Origin: Acidimicrobiia bacterium
GTDB taxonomy: Bacteria; Actinomycetota; Acidimicrobiia; Spongiisociales; UBA5794
Assembly: GCA_030065575.1 (NCBI GenBank)
Contig: JASJDZ010000009.1
Span: forward strand, 30,018-94,017
Direction of reading: 5' to 3'
DNA: 64,000 nucleotides
This document shows positions 43,556 to 53,174 of this stretch, piece by piece (the stretch's first letter is position 1; the number at the start of each line of letters is the position of its first letter). Both the position numbers and the translations under genes were made by a program. The notes below the pieces were generated by a model. That model was not told the origin of the DNA and made no database searches. It was given only the letters and a program-made list of their open reading frames with translations.

Positions 43556-44803
43556 TCAGGACTCCCGGGCCCGACCGATCCGCTCTTCGAGATGCAGTGC
43601 CCCGACCGCTGCCTGGGCAACGGTGGCTCCAAGCAGCGACCGCTTCCACAGAACGCGGCGTAGCGGATCGCCGAGAACATCGTCGAGCAGGTGAGCGCGC
43701 GGCGACGGTTCTGGTTCCGCTTCAGACCCGGTCAGCCGTCCCCAAAAGGCTGGCTTCGGCGCCGGCTCCGCCGGACCTGCGGCCGCGAGGTCGGCGACCA
43801 GCGCTTCGATAGCGTCACGACCGGCCACGTCTCGTATCTTCGGTCCGAGCAGCGGGCCCGCTTTGACCGACATCATCGCGACGAGGTCTTCGAGTCGGCA
43901 CAGCGCGTCCTCACGGTCGGCTTGGGTCGATCCCGAGCCAACGCCGGCGAGCACCTCAGCACGCACCCGGGACCAGGAACGTTCGAAGTCGAGCGAACCA
44001 TCCGCCCAGACACCGGCAGCCAACCCGACCGACTTGACAATGCCGGCCGCATCGCGAATCACCTTGCGCAACATGACCGTCTTGGTGTCGAGCCGCTCGG
44101 TGACGTGCTCCCGGAACAGATCAATGCCGCGGGGAGAGGCACTCGGTGGGTCTGCTGCCAAGGCGAAGAGCGCAGGCCGCATGTAGCCGTCGGCGGCCAG
44201 CGTGTCATTGAGATCCTGCCGCACCGTCTGCAAGTCGTCGGGGCGAAGCCGGTCGATCTTGTTGAGCGCAAAGATGAACTGACTCTTGTGCTCCGCCAAC
44301 TGCGCGAGAAACTCGTCGTGAACGATCGGATCGCGGTACTTGTCGGGATCGAAGAGCCAGATGACGCCATCGACACGGGGAATCAGATCCTCGACCCGCT
44401 CACGATGCCACTCCGCAATCGAGTCAACATCAGGAAGGTCGATGAGAGCGGTACGAGTGAACCCTGCGTGCTCGTGCCGGTAGGCGATACCAAGAGTGTC
44501 GAGAAGGACCGTCACCGCCGGCTCCGGATTCTCCGGGATGACTGCCAGTGGCTCATCGGTGTGGGGCCGCAGCACGCTGACAGAGGTAATCACTTCGCCT
44601 GCGAGCGCATTGAGAAGGCTGGACTTACCGGTTCCGGTGCCGCCCGCTATCGCCAAGACGAGCGTCTCTCCGAGGAAGCCGCGTCGTTGCCTGATGTCGC
44701 TGGCGTGTGCTCTCAGTGCGGCGAGCGAATCTGCGGGAACGACACCTTCGGCGCGGCTCAGCACCAGGTCAACCGCGTCGAGCAGCTCTGGTACGTCACG
44801 CAT
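43556..44803 (-). CDS. Dynamin-like/ribosome-type GTPase B of a tandem pair
   Basis: A 415-residue P-loop GTPase. G1 is AGGTGTGKSSLLNALAG (from about 52), the G2 region is TSVSVLRPHTDEP, G3 is DLPDVDS and G4 is NKIDRL. The C-terminal half is helical (RDVAGRDAIEALVADLAAAG). The start overlaps the end of the upstream GTPase by 8 bp. The tandem arrangement recalls the bacterial dynamin pairs DynA/DynB and IniA/IniC of actinobacteria, so membrane remodelling or repair is a reasonable but unproven role. Confidence 0.8.
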   Translation of the reverse strand: MRDVPELLDAVDLVLSRAEGVVPADSLAALRAHASDIRQRRGFLGETLVLAIAGGTGTGKSSLLNALAGEVITSVSVLRPHTDEPLAVIPENPEPAVTVLLDTLGIAYRHEHAGFTRTALIDLPDVDSIAEWHRERVEDLIPRVDGVIWLFDPDKYRDPIVHDEFLAQLAEHKSQFIFALNKIDRLRPDDLQTVRQDLNDTLAADGYMRPALFALAADPPSASPRGIDLFREHVTERLDTKTVMLRKVIRDAAGIVKSVGLAAGVWADGSLDFERSWSRVRAEVLAGVGSGSTQADREDALCRLEDLVAMMSVKAGPLLGPKIRDVAGRDAIEALVADLAAAGPAEPAPKPAFWGRLTGSEAEPEPSPRAHLLDDVLGDPLRRVLWKRSLLGATVAQAAVGALHLEERIGRARES

Positions 44804-46388
44804 CGTCGGTACCTTCGCTCTCGATGACTTCCGCCTCGCTCTCTGATGTCAGCTCGGCCCGCTCTCCCTCGATGAGGACCGAAATCGACTGGATCTGCCG
44901 GCGCAACTCGTCGGCGATTCCCCGATCGGCCTGTAGGTGTTTCCGGAACCGTTCCGCGTCGATTTCCAGCGCCTTGGCAATGACTTCTCCAAGGCTCTCG
45001 TGAGCCGCACTGCGGAAAGCGTCAAATCTGCCCTGGAACCAGCGCCGCATCCGCCAGGTGGGCGTTCGCTCCAAATCCACAACGGCCGGCCAGACTCTCC
45101 CCGCCATCCGCCGCGCGGCCCGCTCGCTCTTCGAACCGTTCTTGCTGTGGCGGTTGGCTACATCGGCGAGCGTCTTCTCCCACTCCTCGAGTCGACCCTG
45201 CACATCCCACGAGGTGTCCTCGGTGTGACGCCACAGCGAAGTTCCCTTTCCTTCCAGCAGCTTGGCCCCGGTTTCGTTTTCCAACCAAGCGTTGGCCGTC
45301 TGTTGGGCAGCGACACCGGCACGCCTTGTGATGATGGCGGTGAGATCAACCGCCGCCTCTGACCACGAGTTGTGGCGGGCCATGTCAACGAGCTTCCCGG
45401 TCCGGACCAACTCCTTGATCTCATCAACCTGGAGGCTGTATGCGTCGTCGATCCCCCGTGCCAGGACCTTCGAGACCTCTGCAACCTGATCGAACTCCTC
45501 GAGCAGGAGCTGACAACGGTCCACGACATTGCGTCCGGTGGTGAACGCAGTCATGGAGACCAGAGTCTTGCGGTATCCGGTGTTGGAGACGGCTCCTAGC
45601 TCATTTCGCAAAGCACCGACCGAAGCGGGATCGAGGCCCCCGTGCCAGCGATCACCAACCGCTTCACTGACCCCAAAGACCATTGCGGCATCGGGCTCGA
45701 GCAGCAGCCCATTGCTGTGTAGCCGTGAGGCAAAGTCGTTCAGCAGTGCGATCGACTGGTCCCGATCCGGGGGGAGGCGATTGAGCACGAACAGCATCGG
45801 GACACCCCGCCAGCGGATCTCACGCAGGAACTCCCATGCGGAGATGTCGGCGTAGCGCGTAGGGCTGGTAACAAACACGCACAGATCGGCCAGAGCGAGT
45901 GCATCAACCGCCGGGCTGCGTCCCGATGGTGCGAGGTACTCGGCGGGAGGAGTATCGATCAGCGTCAGCTGCTTGGTGAGGTCATCGTCACCTATTACGA
46001 CTTCCACGGCAGGCCCCACCCGCTCACGGACTCGTGCCACGAACTCTGTCCAATACCGACCGCCGTGATCGCGGTGTGCCCACAGCACCGGGCTGCGGGT
46101 GGTAGGCCGCAGCGGGCCCACGTCGCTGATGCGATCGTTGGCGAGGGAGTTGACAATGGTGGATTTGCCGGTTCCCGAGGACCCGATCACTGCGGCGACC
46201 ACCGGTGCATCCGGCTCATCTAGTCTGGGCAGCAGGTATTCGTTGATGGTGCGAACAACCGTCTTCCGCACCCACTCCGCTTCCTCACGTCCTGCGGTAG
46301 GAAGGCTGAACTCCGCCTCGTCGAGGGTGGCGGCCAACCTCTCGAGGCTGGGACGGAGAGCATCAAGCACGACAGAATCCGGCTGCAT
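44796..46388 (-). CDS. Dynamin-like GTPase A of a tandem pair
   Basis: A 530-residue GTPase. G1 is IGSSGTGKSTIVNSLAN, G2 region DVGPLRPTTRSPV, G3 DTPPAEY, and G4 is the variant VLNRLPPD instead of NKxD. The large helical C-terminal region contains a basic segment (RHSKNGSKSERAARRMAG) and an amphipathic end, consistent with membrane contact. The ATG at 46388 was chosen from the conserved start MQPDSVVLDALRP. Longer in-frame starts exist at 46406 and 46448. It is coupled to GTPase B by overlap. Confidence 0.8.
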   Translation of the reverse strand: MQPDSVVLDALRPSLERLAATLDEAEFSLPTAGREEAEWVRKTVVRTINEYLLPRLDEPDAPVVAAVIGSSGTGKSTIVNSLANDRISDVGPLRPTTRSPVLWAHRDHGGRYWTEFVARVRERVGPAVEVVIGDDDLTKQLTLIDTPPAEYLAPSGRSPAVDALALADLCVFVTSPTRYADISAWEFLREIRWRGVPMLFVLNRLPPDRDQSIALLNDFASRLHSNGLLLEPDAAMVFGVSEAVGDRWHGGLDPASVGALRNELGAVSNTGYRKTLVSMTAFTTGRNVVDRCQLLLEEFDQVAEVSKVLARGIDDAYSLQVDEIKELVRTGKLVDMARHNSWSEAAVDLTAIITRRAGVAAQQTANAWLENETGAKLLEGKGTSLWRHTEDTSWDVQGRLEEWEKTLADVANRHSKNGSKSERAARRMAGRVWPAVVDLERTPTWRMRRWFQGRFDAFRSAAHESLGEVIAKALEIDAERFRKHLQADRGIADELRRQIQSISVLIEGERAELTSESEAEVIESEGTDDA

Positions 46389-46486
46389 GTAGTGATTACA
46401 CCACATCCCGTCGTAGACGCCGCTCACCCCGGCAGCAGCACCAGCCACATCAGAAACGTGTCACACCCCCTCGTTACGTTGACCCT

Positions 46487-47752
46487 ATGGATACAACATC
46501 GACTTCCCCAGCCCATAGTGATGCCGTGTCGGTCGACGGAGACCAGGTGACACTGTCGCAACTCACCTTCAGTGATCCGCTCGTCGCCGGCTACCTGACC
46601 TCTATTCCGAAGGAGCAATGGTCCAATGAGTTGATTCGTGCCATAGGAATCGGAATCCACGGACTGAGCGCAACAACGATGCGCGCAACGATCGATGAGA
46701 TGCAGGAGCAAGTTCGGCGCATCATCGCGACTGCGACGGCAACCGCTGAAAGCCAGTTGGGATCCGCTCTGGAGGATGGCCAGGCGCATCTCACTGCCAA
46801 GCTGGATCCCGAAGTTCGCTCGTCGCTCACCGCACGCGCCATCGCCGAGCTCGCCGACCTCCATGAGGCAACCCTGCAACGCTTCGATCCAGAACGCACC
46901 GACAGCCACACCGCCCGGCTCATTGGCGCCATTTCCGACTTGCTGGGCCCACAGGGTCAATTGGCGCAGCGTCTTGCCGAGGCGTTCGATCCGGCCAGCT
47001 CCGACACCGGCATCGGGCAGCTCGCCGACAGTTTCGAGCGGCGGTTCCAAGAGCTGCGTGACCTGCTGGTCGGCGAACAGCGCCGCCGCGAGGAAGCGGA
47101 GCGGGGTACGGCCAAGGGTGTTGAGTTCGAGGACGAGCTCGATACCCTGCTCCGGGATGAGGCCCGCTCCCTGAGCGGCTGCATCGTCGAGCGGACGGGA
47201 ACCGCAGGTGGCTCCCTTGGAGCTCAGATCAAGGTCGGGGACTTCCTGGTCACAATGAGCGACGGGACCCGCGTAGTTGTGGAAGCGAAGAACACCTGTC
47301 GGATAGGGCTCACCGGTAGCACTGGGATTCTCGCCGAGCTGGACAGCGCCATGGACAACCGCAATGCAGAGTGGGCCGTCTGCGTATCGCGACACGACGC
47401 ATACCCCGGCGAGGTCGGCACCTTCGCCGTCTACGGGAATCGGGTGCTGGTTGTTGATCCCGGCGACGGGGTGCTGACCAGGGTGGCGCTGCGTTGGGTG
47501 GCGGCGGCAGTACGCTCCTCACACGCCGGCCATGACCAGGTCGACCGGGGCGCAGCGCTCGAGAGACTGGGCCGCATCCGTGATCTCGCCCAGCATTTCT
47601 CTCGCAGCAAGAAAGTCCTGGCGGGCGCACAGTCCAGCCTCGACACCGTCCGCGACGAACTCGATGGGCTGCGCACCCAGCTGCTCGATCTGGTCGACGA
47701 CGCAGTGCGCTCGCTCCACACTGCGGAGAGCCAGACGCGTCAGGTTGCCTGA
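46487..47752 (+). CDS. Coiled-coil protein with PD-(D/E)XK nuclease-like domain
   Basis: A 421-residue cytosolic protein. Residues about 60-210 are helical with coiled-coil character. A restriction-nuclease-like core follows: KGVEFEDELDTLL (Glu214/216), KVGDFLV (Asp252) and VVVEAKN (Glu266, Lys268), the classical E...D...ExK set. The final 100 residues are again helical. The layout resembles DUF2130/RmuC-like proteins, whose nuclease domains are flanked by coiled coils. The DNA target is unknown. It is divergent from the GTPase pair and convergent with another nuclease gene. Confidence 0.7.
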   Translation: MDTTSTSPAHSDAVSVDGDQVTLSQLTFSDPLVAGYLTSIPKEQWSNELIRAIGIGIHGLSATTMRATIDEMQEQVRRIIATATATAESQLGSALEDGQAHLTAKLDPEVRSSLTARAIAELADLHEATLQRFDPERTDSHTARLIGAISDLLGPQGQLAQRLAEAFDPASSDTGIGQLADSFERRFQELRDLLVGEQRRREEAERGTAKGVEFEDELDTLLRDEARSLSGCIVERTGTAGGSLGAQIKVGDFLVTMSDGTRVVVEAKNTCRIGLTGSTGILAELDSAMDNRNAEWAVCVSRHDAYPGEVGTFAVYGNRVLVVDPGDGVLTRVALRWVAAAVRSSHAGHDQVDRGAALERLGRIRDLAQHFSRSKKVLAGAQSSLDTVRDELDGLRTQLLDLVDDAVRSLHTAESQTRQVA

Positions 47753-47758
47753 CATCGA

Positions 47759-48532
47759 TCAGGAGTCGGCCAGCTTGATCGCAGCGGCACCTTCGCGGCA
47801 CGTGCTGAGCAGGGGGCAGTACCGGCACCAGGGGCCCGCAGTCTTCTCCAACTCTGCATCTGCGACGTCGAGAGAAGTGCGAAGCCGGTTGACCATGTCC
47901 GCCACCACCATGGCCGTTGCCACAACCGACTCGCGGGTCGGCCGGGTAGTGATGCTCTCTCCCGACTCGATCGAAACGGCTTCAACCACGGCGGGCAACT
48001 CACGGTGGGTGAGAGCCCAAAGCAGTGCGTAGAACGCCAGCTGCTCCTCGGTTTCGTAGAGACCGCCGGTCTTCCAGTCAACCAGCCTGCGCCCCCCTGC
48101 CGCATCAAAGACGGCATCTACCGACCCGCGTAGCGTCACGCCGGCAACGGGTTGCTCCTCGAGGAAGACCTCGGCGTCACGGAATCCCTCGGCCGACAGG
48201 GTCTTGAAGCGCTGGTACAGGTCGCCGACTTCCTTGATGACCGCAGTCAACTCCGACGGCCGCAAGCCGAGCGATCCCAAGGCCGGATTGAGCCCGGCCC
48301 CGATCTCCTCACGGCATGCCTGCTCCAGTTGCCCTGAGACGATCGGCCCCGAGCTGAGATGGCGGGCGAAGACCCTATGCGCCAGGCCGCCCCTGAAGGA
48401 GGCTCGACTCTCTTCGGGATAGAGGCCGTGCAGCCGGCCGAGCGCCTGATCCGGGCAGCGGCTGAAGGTCATGAACAGCGTCGCAGAAACGGTTACATCC
48501 GCACCCGGGTTCACCTGAGGAAACTCGATCAC
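47759..48532 (-). CDS. RecB-family (Cas4/AddB-like) 4Fe-4S exonuclease
   Basis: A 257-residue stand-alone nuclease. An N-terminal Cys (SRCPDQALGRL, Cys26) and the C-terminal C-x2-C-x5-C (WCRYCPLLSTC) form the Fe-S staple. The active site has His52 in GGLAHRVF, Asp in RGSVDAVFD and the DWK motif LVDWKTG. It resembles the nuclease at the left edge of the window. No cas genes or CRISPR array are present, so a repair role is more likely than adaptation. The start is GTG at 48532. Confidence 0.82.
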   Translation of the reverse strand: MIEFPQVNPGADVTVSATLFMTFSRCPDQALGRLHGLYPEESRASFRGGLAHRVFARHLSSGPIVSGQLEQACREEIGAGLNPALGSLGLRPSELTAVIKEVGDLYQRFKTLSAEGFRDAEVFLEEQPVAGVTLRGSVDAVFDAAGGRRLVDWKTGGLYETEEQLAFYALLWALTHRELPAVVEAVSIESGESITTRPTRESVVATAMVVADMVNRLRTSLDVADAELEKTAGPWCRYCPLLSTCREGAAAIKLADS

Positions 48533-48704
48533 AATCAGATGCTATCCGGAGGCACCTGACCAAACCGCATTGGCAGCCCTGCTACTCTCGCTGCCTGGCA
48601 AAACCGCCCGGCAGGTCGGGGCCCGAAGGTAGGTCGGGTCGGCCGGCTAAGCACCGCACACCTGTACACTTCCATTCCTCCGGATCCTCCTCCCCCTGCG
48701 AGCT

Positions 48705-50705
48705 ATGAGCGAACAACAACGACGCTTGATAATCATTGGCGCCGCAGTTGCGGTCGTGCTGCTGCCGCTGATGGTCTACGCCCTCGACAGTGTGCGAGGA
48801 AGCGGGGAAGTAGCCCGCAACGTAACCGCAGCCGGCGTCGAGTTGGGTGGCCTCGGCGAAGAAGATGCCATCAGCGCAATGCGCGAATACGAGAGTCAAC
48901 TCGCCAACACACCTGCGGTCTTCACGGTGAACGGAACGGACTTTGTGCTCGAACCAACCCAGGTAGGGCTGGATGTCGATGAGGAGGCCGTCGTAGCTGA
49001 GGCAATGGAGCAGCGTCGGGATGTTGGGTTCTTCTCGGGCTTCTTCTCCTGGTTCGGCAGCTTTGGGGACATGATCGAACTGGATGTGCCCGTGGCGATT
49101 GATCCTGAGCTCCTCGACGACGTTCTCGACGACTGGGAGGTGGAGGCCATCGATCTTCCGGCGTACGAGGGCGGGATCATCGTCCAGGACACTCGCGTCC
49201 TCCCCGACTATCCGCGCCCGGGCGAGGGCATCGACCGTATCCATGCCGAGGAGGTCGTCACGGAATCGCTGCAGACCATCGACCGCAGGGCCGCCACTCT
49301 CCGCACCATGCAGATCGAGCCGCAGCTCACCAACGCCGAAATCGATGGGCTGACGATCCAGGCGGCGCGCTGGATCGATGCGCCGGTGACACTGGCCGCG
49401 ACGGACCCTGAGTTCGCGATCACCTTCAGCAGGGAGGAATTGGCGGAGGCCCTGGTCGCTGATGTCCGCACCAATTCCGGAGCCGAGATCGACCTCTCGT
49501 TCGATGCCGAGAAGATCGGTCCTCTCTTGACGCCCTATCGGAGCGATATCGAGCAGCCACCGCGGGATGCCGAGCTTCTGATCGATCAGGAGACCACGGA
49601 GGTGACTCTCGTGCCTTCTCGTCCGGCCACCCTGCTCGACGTCGACCTCGTCGTAGCTGCGCTCGGCGAAGCGGCCGACTCGTCGAACAACGAGGGCGAG
49701 TTCCCATTCGGCGAGGGAGTCGATGCAGCCTTCACCACGGCTGATGCGGAGGCAATGGGCGATATTCAGTTCGTTTCCGGCTTCACCACGGAGCACCCGG
49801 CCGGGCAGGCGCGTGTAATCAACATCCAACTGTTCGCCGATGCGGTCGATGGCGCCATGGTGCTCCCCGGCGAGGAGTTCTCGCTCAACGAGCACGTGGG
49901 ACAGCGCACCACCGAGAAGGGGTATGTGCCGGCAACGATGATCCAGGGCGGTGACCTCGTTGACGACGTTGGCGGTGGCGTCAGCCAGTTCGCCACCACG
50001 TTCTACAACGCCGTCTTCTACGGCTGCTACGAGAACGTCTTCCACAAGCCGCACAGCTACTACTTCTCCCGCTACCCCGAGGTGAATGAGGCGACCATCT
50101 CGTGGCCGCAGCCTCATCTGATCTTCCGCAACAACACCGAGACGGTGGTCATCATCAAGACCAGCTACACGGATACCTCGATCACCGTCCAGTTCTACGG
50201 CGACAACGAGGGTTGCGAGGTCGAGCGACAGCTGGGCAGCCGGTACGCATATACGGATCCCAAAGAGGAATACGTGGCTAACCCGGAGCTCAACCCGGAC
50301 GAGGAAGACGTTACTCAGCGGGGTTGGGGCGGGTTCTCCAACACGGTCAAGCGGGTGATGCGCTGGCCGGACGGCCGAGTCGTCGAAGAGGACTACGTCT
50401 GGAAGTACAACGCCGCTCCCAAGATCATCGAGGTCCACCCGTGCCGCGTCCCACCGGAAGGCGGTGCAGAGGCGCCGGAGTGCCCGGTTCAGGCGCCGTC
50501 CGTGATCGGTGGATCGATCGACGGAGCGCGCGAGGTGCTGGAGGGACTTGGGTTGACGCTGGTCGAGGGGGCACCGATCGAGACCACCGACGAATCCCAG
50601 GACGGTGTGATCCTGGCTCAGTCACCCTCGGTCGATGAGTGGCTGGAACCGGGCAGCGCGGTGACGGTACAGGTCGGTGTGTACGTACCGCCCGAAGAAG
50701 ACTGA
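48705..50705 (+). CDS. VanW-family wall protein with C-terminal PASTA domain
   Basis: A 666-residue exported, N-terminally anchored protein (helix about 8-27). Two peptidoglycan-binding-like repeats (about 45-290) are followed by the VanW domain (about 350-500) with FSLNEHVGQRTTEKGYVPA, GGGVSQFATTFYNAVFYGC and WPQPHLIFRN. The end holds one PASTA repeat (VIGGSIDGAREVLEGLGLTL). VanW function is unknown, though the domain composition places it at peptidoglycan. The start is ATG. Confidence 0.9.
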   Translation: MSEQQRRLIIIGAAVAVVLLPLMVYALDSVRGSGEVARNVTAAGVELGGLGEEDAISAMREYESQLANTPAVFTVNGTDFVLEPTQVGLDVDEEAVVAEAMEQRRDVGFFSGFFSWFGSFGDMIELDVPVAIDPELLDDVLDDWEVEAIDLPAYEGGIIVQDTRVLPDYPRPGEGIDRIHAEEVVTESLQTIDRRAATLRTMQIEPQLTNAEIDGLTIQAARWIDAPVTLAATDPEFAITFSREELAEALVADVRTNSGAEIDLSFDAEKIGPLLTPYRSDIEQPPRDAELLIDQETTEVTLVPSRPATLLDVDLVVAALGEAADSSNNEGEFPFGEGVDAAFTTADAEAMGDIQFVSGFTTEHPAGQARVINIQLFADAVDGAMVLPGEEFSLNEHVGQRTTEKGYVPATMIQGGDLVDDVGGGVSQFATTFYNAVFYGCYENVFHKPHSYYFSRYPEVNEATISWPQPHLIFRNNTETVVIIKTSYTDTSITVQFYGDNEGCEVERQLGSRYAYTDPKEEYVANPELNPDEEDVTQRGWGGFSNTVKRVMRWPDGRVVEEDYVWKYNAAPKIIEVHPCRVPPEGGAEAPECPVQAPSVIGGSIDGAREVLEGLGLTLVEGAPIETTDESQDGVILAQSPSVDEWLEPGSAVTVQVGVYVPPEED

Positions 50706-50710
50706 TTCGA

Positions 50711-51004
50711 CTACTCGTAGAACCGATGCAGGTCCGTGACAGTCTGCGCCGCCGCTGCGATTGACTCGGCATCCCACGCCTCGGTGCGTCGGACCATCAC
50801 CTCGCTCGCTGCAACGTAGACGTGATCGATGGCAGCGTCGGAAGCGAAGAGGCGACCGGCGAGCTGCGCTCCAAATCCGGAACCGGCGGCAGCATCCTCT
50901 GCCGACGGGTAAGCGACCCCATCTTGCCCGGTCAACACCCGATCGGTCGTGAACAGACACACATTGTCGATCTGCTTGGATTCCACTGCTATCGACTGAC
51001 CCAT
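50711..51004 (-). CDS. Small protein of unknown function
   Basis: A 97-residue soluble protein, mildly acidic, beginning MGQSIAVESKQIDNVCLFTT and ending QTVTDLHRFYE. The central part is beta-rich, followed by two helices. No family is recognised. The compact position and good codon use favour a real gene. It lies 47 bp upstream of the pyruvate kinase stop and on the same strand, so it may be cotranscribed. Confidence 0.55.
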   Translation of the reverse strand: MGQSIAVESKQIDNVCLFTTDRVLTGQDGVAYPSAEDAAAGSGFGAQLAGRLFASDAAIDHVYVAASEVMVRRTEAWDAESIAAAAQTVTDLHRFYE

Positions 51005-51051
51005 CAGACCTCCCGTTCGGACCGGACTCTAGCTGGCACGCGACAAGGCGA

Positions 51052-52485
51052 TCATCGATCAGACGCCTGGAGCGATGATGTCGTTGACCCTATGGAGTGC
51101 AACTTCATGAGGTTGGTGGTGGCAGCCTGGTTGGGTGGGATACCGGCAGCAATGACTACCCCGTCGCCTCTCTCCACGATTCCGAGTTCGAGCAGACTCT
51201 GCTCAGCGTGCTCGATCATCAGATCGGTGGAATCGATGCCGCTGAAGCGGATTGGTGTCACCCCGGAGTAGAGCGCCAACCGGCGGAAGGTGCCTTCGTG
51301 GGGGGTGTAGGCGAAGATGGGGGTGCGCGGGCGGTACTTGGAGATCAACCGCGCCGTGCTCCCCGACTCGGTGAAGGCAACAATTGCCCGCAGGTTGAGG
51401 TTCTCGGCCGCATCGACGCACGCCTGTGCTGTCGCTGAGGCAAAACGAGCATTGTCTTCGAGGAAGTGGATCTCGGGCCCTCGCCCGTAGTCGGGGCTCG
51501 CCTCCGCTTCGCGACAGATTTTCGCCATTGCCCGAACCGATCGCGCCGGGTACTTCCCAACGGCCGTCTCTGAGGACAGCATCACCGCATCACTGCCATC
51601 GAGTACGGCGGCGGCAACGTCGCTGACCTCGGCGCGGGTAGGACGGGTCGAGTGATTCATCGACTCCAGCATCTCGGTGGCCGTGATCGAGATCTTGGCT
51701 CTGGCGTTGCTACGGTTCAGGATCGACTTCTGCGCTCGCGGGACCGCCTCGAAAGACAACTCGACCCCGAGATCACCGCGCGCAACCATCGTTCCGTGTG
51801 CCTCGGTCAGGATCTCGTCGAGATTGGTGAAGCCGACGACACTCTCGATCTTGGCGATAACCGGAGTACCGGGGACGAGATTCTTGACGCGGCGGACATC
51901 CAAAGCCGACGAGACAAACGAGGCGGCGATGTAGTCCACCTCCAGGGTCCTTCCGAAAGCTAGGTCGGCTACGTCCCGGTGCGAGACGGCAGGCACATCG
52001 ACGACCGAACCGGGGAAGGCCACACCCTTGTGGTCGCGCAAGAGCCCGCCTTCGTCTACCCGTACCCGGGCCGTTTCGCCGTCACATTCGACAACGCTGA
52101 GGCTGATGAGCCCGTCCGACATGAGGACCGTCGAGCCCGGGGTCAGCCGGGTTGCGGCGAGGTTCTCGACGTAGATCTCCTCGGCCGAGCCGAGACCCTC
52201 ACCGGATATCAACGTGATGGCGGACCCTGTTTCGAGATTGACCGATCCACCGGGGAACGTCCCCACACGAATGCGCGGGCCCTGGATGTCCTGCAGGACC
52301 GCAACCGGCTTACCCAACTCGGCTGACGCGGCCCGTACCCACTCGGTGAACTGGCGATGCGAGTCGTAGTCACCGTGGGAGAAATTGAGCCGGGCTACGT
52401 CCATTCCGGATTGGACAAGCTCGCGGACGGCCTCGTAGCTGGCGACGGCCGGGCCGAGTGTCGCAATGATTTTCGTCTTTCGCAC
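51052..52485 (-). CDS. pyk: Pyruvate kinase
   Basis: A 477-residue glycolytic enzyme that makes pyruvate and ATP from PEP and ADP. Motifs are TKIIATLGPA, ARLNFSHGDY, LQDIQGPRIRVG, VIAKIESVVG, MVARGDLGVE and the ATEMLESM / TRAEVSDVAAAVLDGSDAV segment with the catalytic Lys and metal sites. The C-terminal allosteric domain is complete (FTESGSTARLISKYRP). The start is GTG, and length is that of ordinary bacterial Pyk. Confidence 0.96.
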   Translation of the reverse strand: MRKTKIIATLGPAVASYEAVRELVQSGMDVARLNFSHGDYDSHRQFTEWVRAASAELGKPVAVLQDIQGPRIRVGTFPGGSVNLETGSAITLISGEGLGSAEEIYVENLAATRLTPGSTVLMSDGLISLSVVECDGETARVRVDEGGLLRDHKGVAFPGSVVDVPAVSHRDVADLAFGRTLEVDYIAASFVSSALDVRRVKNLVPGTPVIAKIESVVGFTNLDEILTEAHGTMVARGDLGVELSFEAVPRAQKSILNRSNARAKISITATEMLESMNHSTRPTRAEVSDVAAAVLDGSDAVMLSSETAVGKYPARSVRAMAKICREAEASPDYGRGPEIHFLEDNARFASATAQACVDAAENLNLRAIVAFTESGSTARLISKYRPRTPIFAYTPHEGTFRRLALYSGVTPIRFSGIDSTDLMIEHAEQSLLELGIVERGDGVVIAAGIPPNQAATTNLMKLHSIGSTTSSLQASDR

Positions 52486-52554
52486 GCCAGCACCATACCG
52501 AATGGGTTACAGCCACCTGTCGATATAGTCACCAGCAATGCATGAGCTGAAGCG

Positions 52555-53154
52555 ATGAGCAAGGCCGTCCTTGCCGCCATTCCCATCAAACCATTCGGCG
52601 TTGCCAAGCGCCGCCTCTCTGATCGGCTTGACGGAGCGACTCGCTCGCGGCTCGGTCGCGCCATTGCCGCCCGCACCGCTACTGCGGCTGCTGATGCCGG
52701 AGCCCAGGTTGCCATTGTGAGTAGAGATCCCGGGGTGACGGCCTGGGCGCAGGCAAACGGGCATCTGACCGTCCCGGAGGAGGGGCCCGGCGGCCTCGAC
52801 GGCGCCGCCGATACAGCTCTGGCTAGAGCTGCGAGCCGCCAGCAGCCGTGGGCCGTGATCCACGCCGATCTGCCGCTGGTCACGCCGGATGTGCTTGCCC
52901 CGATCTTCGAGTTGGCTTCCTCGAGCACGGTGCTGGTCCCGTCTCATGACGGAGGCACGAACATCATCGCCGGCGCATCAACAACGTTCCCCTTCGCCTA
53001 CGGAACGTCGAGCTTCCATCGTCACCTCGCCGCCCGTCCCGCCAGTGTCGTCAGAGCCCACCCCCAACTGGCTCTCGATCTGGACACGACTGAAGACCTA
53101 GAACGAGCCCTGTCGCATCCGCTCGGTGCCTGGCTCACGCCACTTCTCATTTGA
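52555..53154 (+). CDS. cofC: 2-phospho-L-lactate/PEP guanylyltransferase of F420 biosynthesis
   Basis: A 199-residue CofC/FbiD-family nucleotidyltransferase. It has AAIPIKPFGVAKRRLSDRLD at the start, LTVPEEGPGGLDGAA, the metal-site segment VIHADLPLVTPD, and SFHRHL...LALDLDTTEDL at the end. It activates phosphoenolpyruvate or phospholactate with GTP for the side chain of cofactor F420. Presence of one F420 gene implies others elsewhere. It is divergent from pyruvate kinase, whose substrate PEP it may share. Confidence 0.88.
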   Translation: MSKAVLAAIPIKPFGVAKRRLSDRLDGATRSRLGRAIAARTATAAADAGAQVAIVSRDPGVTAWAQANGHLTVPEEGPGGLDGAADTALARAASRQQPWAVIHADLPLVTPDVLAPIFELASSSTVLVPSHDGGTNIIAGASTTFPFAYGTSSFHRHLAARPASVVRAHPQLALDLDTTEDLERALSHPLGAWLTPLLI

Positions 53155-53174
53155 GCAGACCGTATCCTGTGGCC

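Noticed and set aside
47759..48532. Cas4 adaptation nuclease
   Set aside because: The Fe-S nuclease motifs fit Cas4, but there are no cas genes or repeats in the window. AddB-like stand-alone nucleases share the same motifs.
48582..50438. A 618-codon minus-strand frame over the VanW gene
   Set aside because: It lies opposite a gene with clear VanW and PASTA domains, and its product has no recognisable motif.
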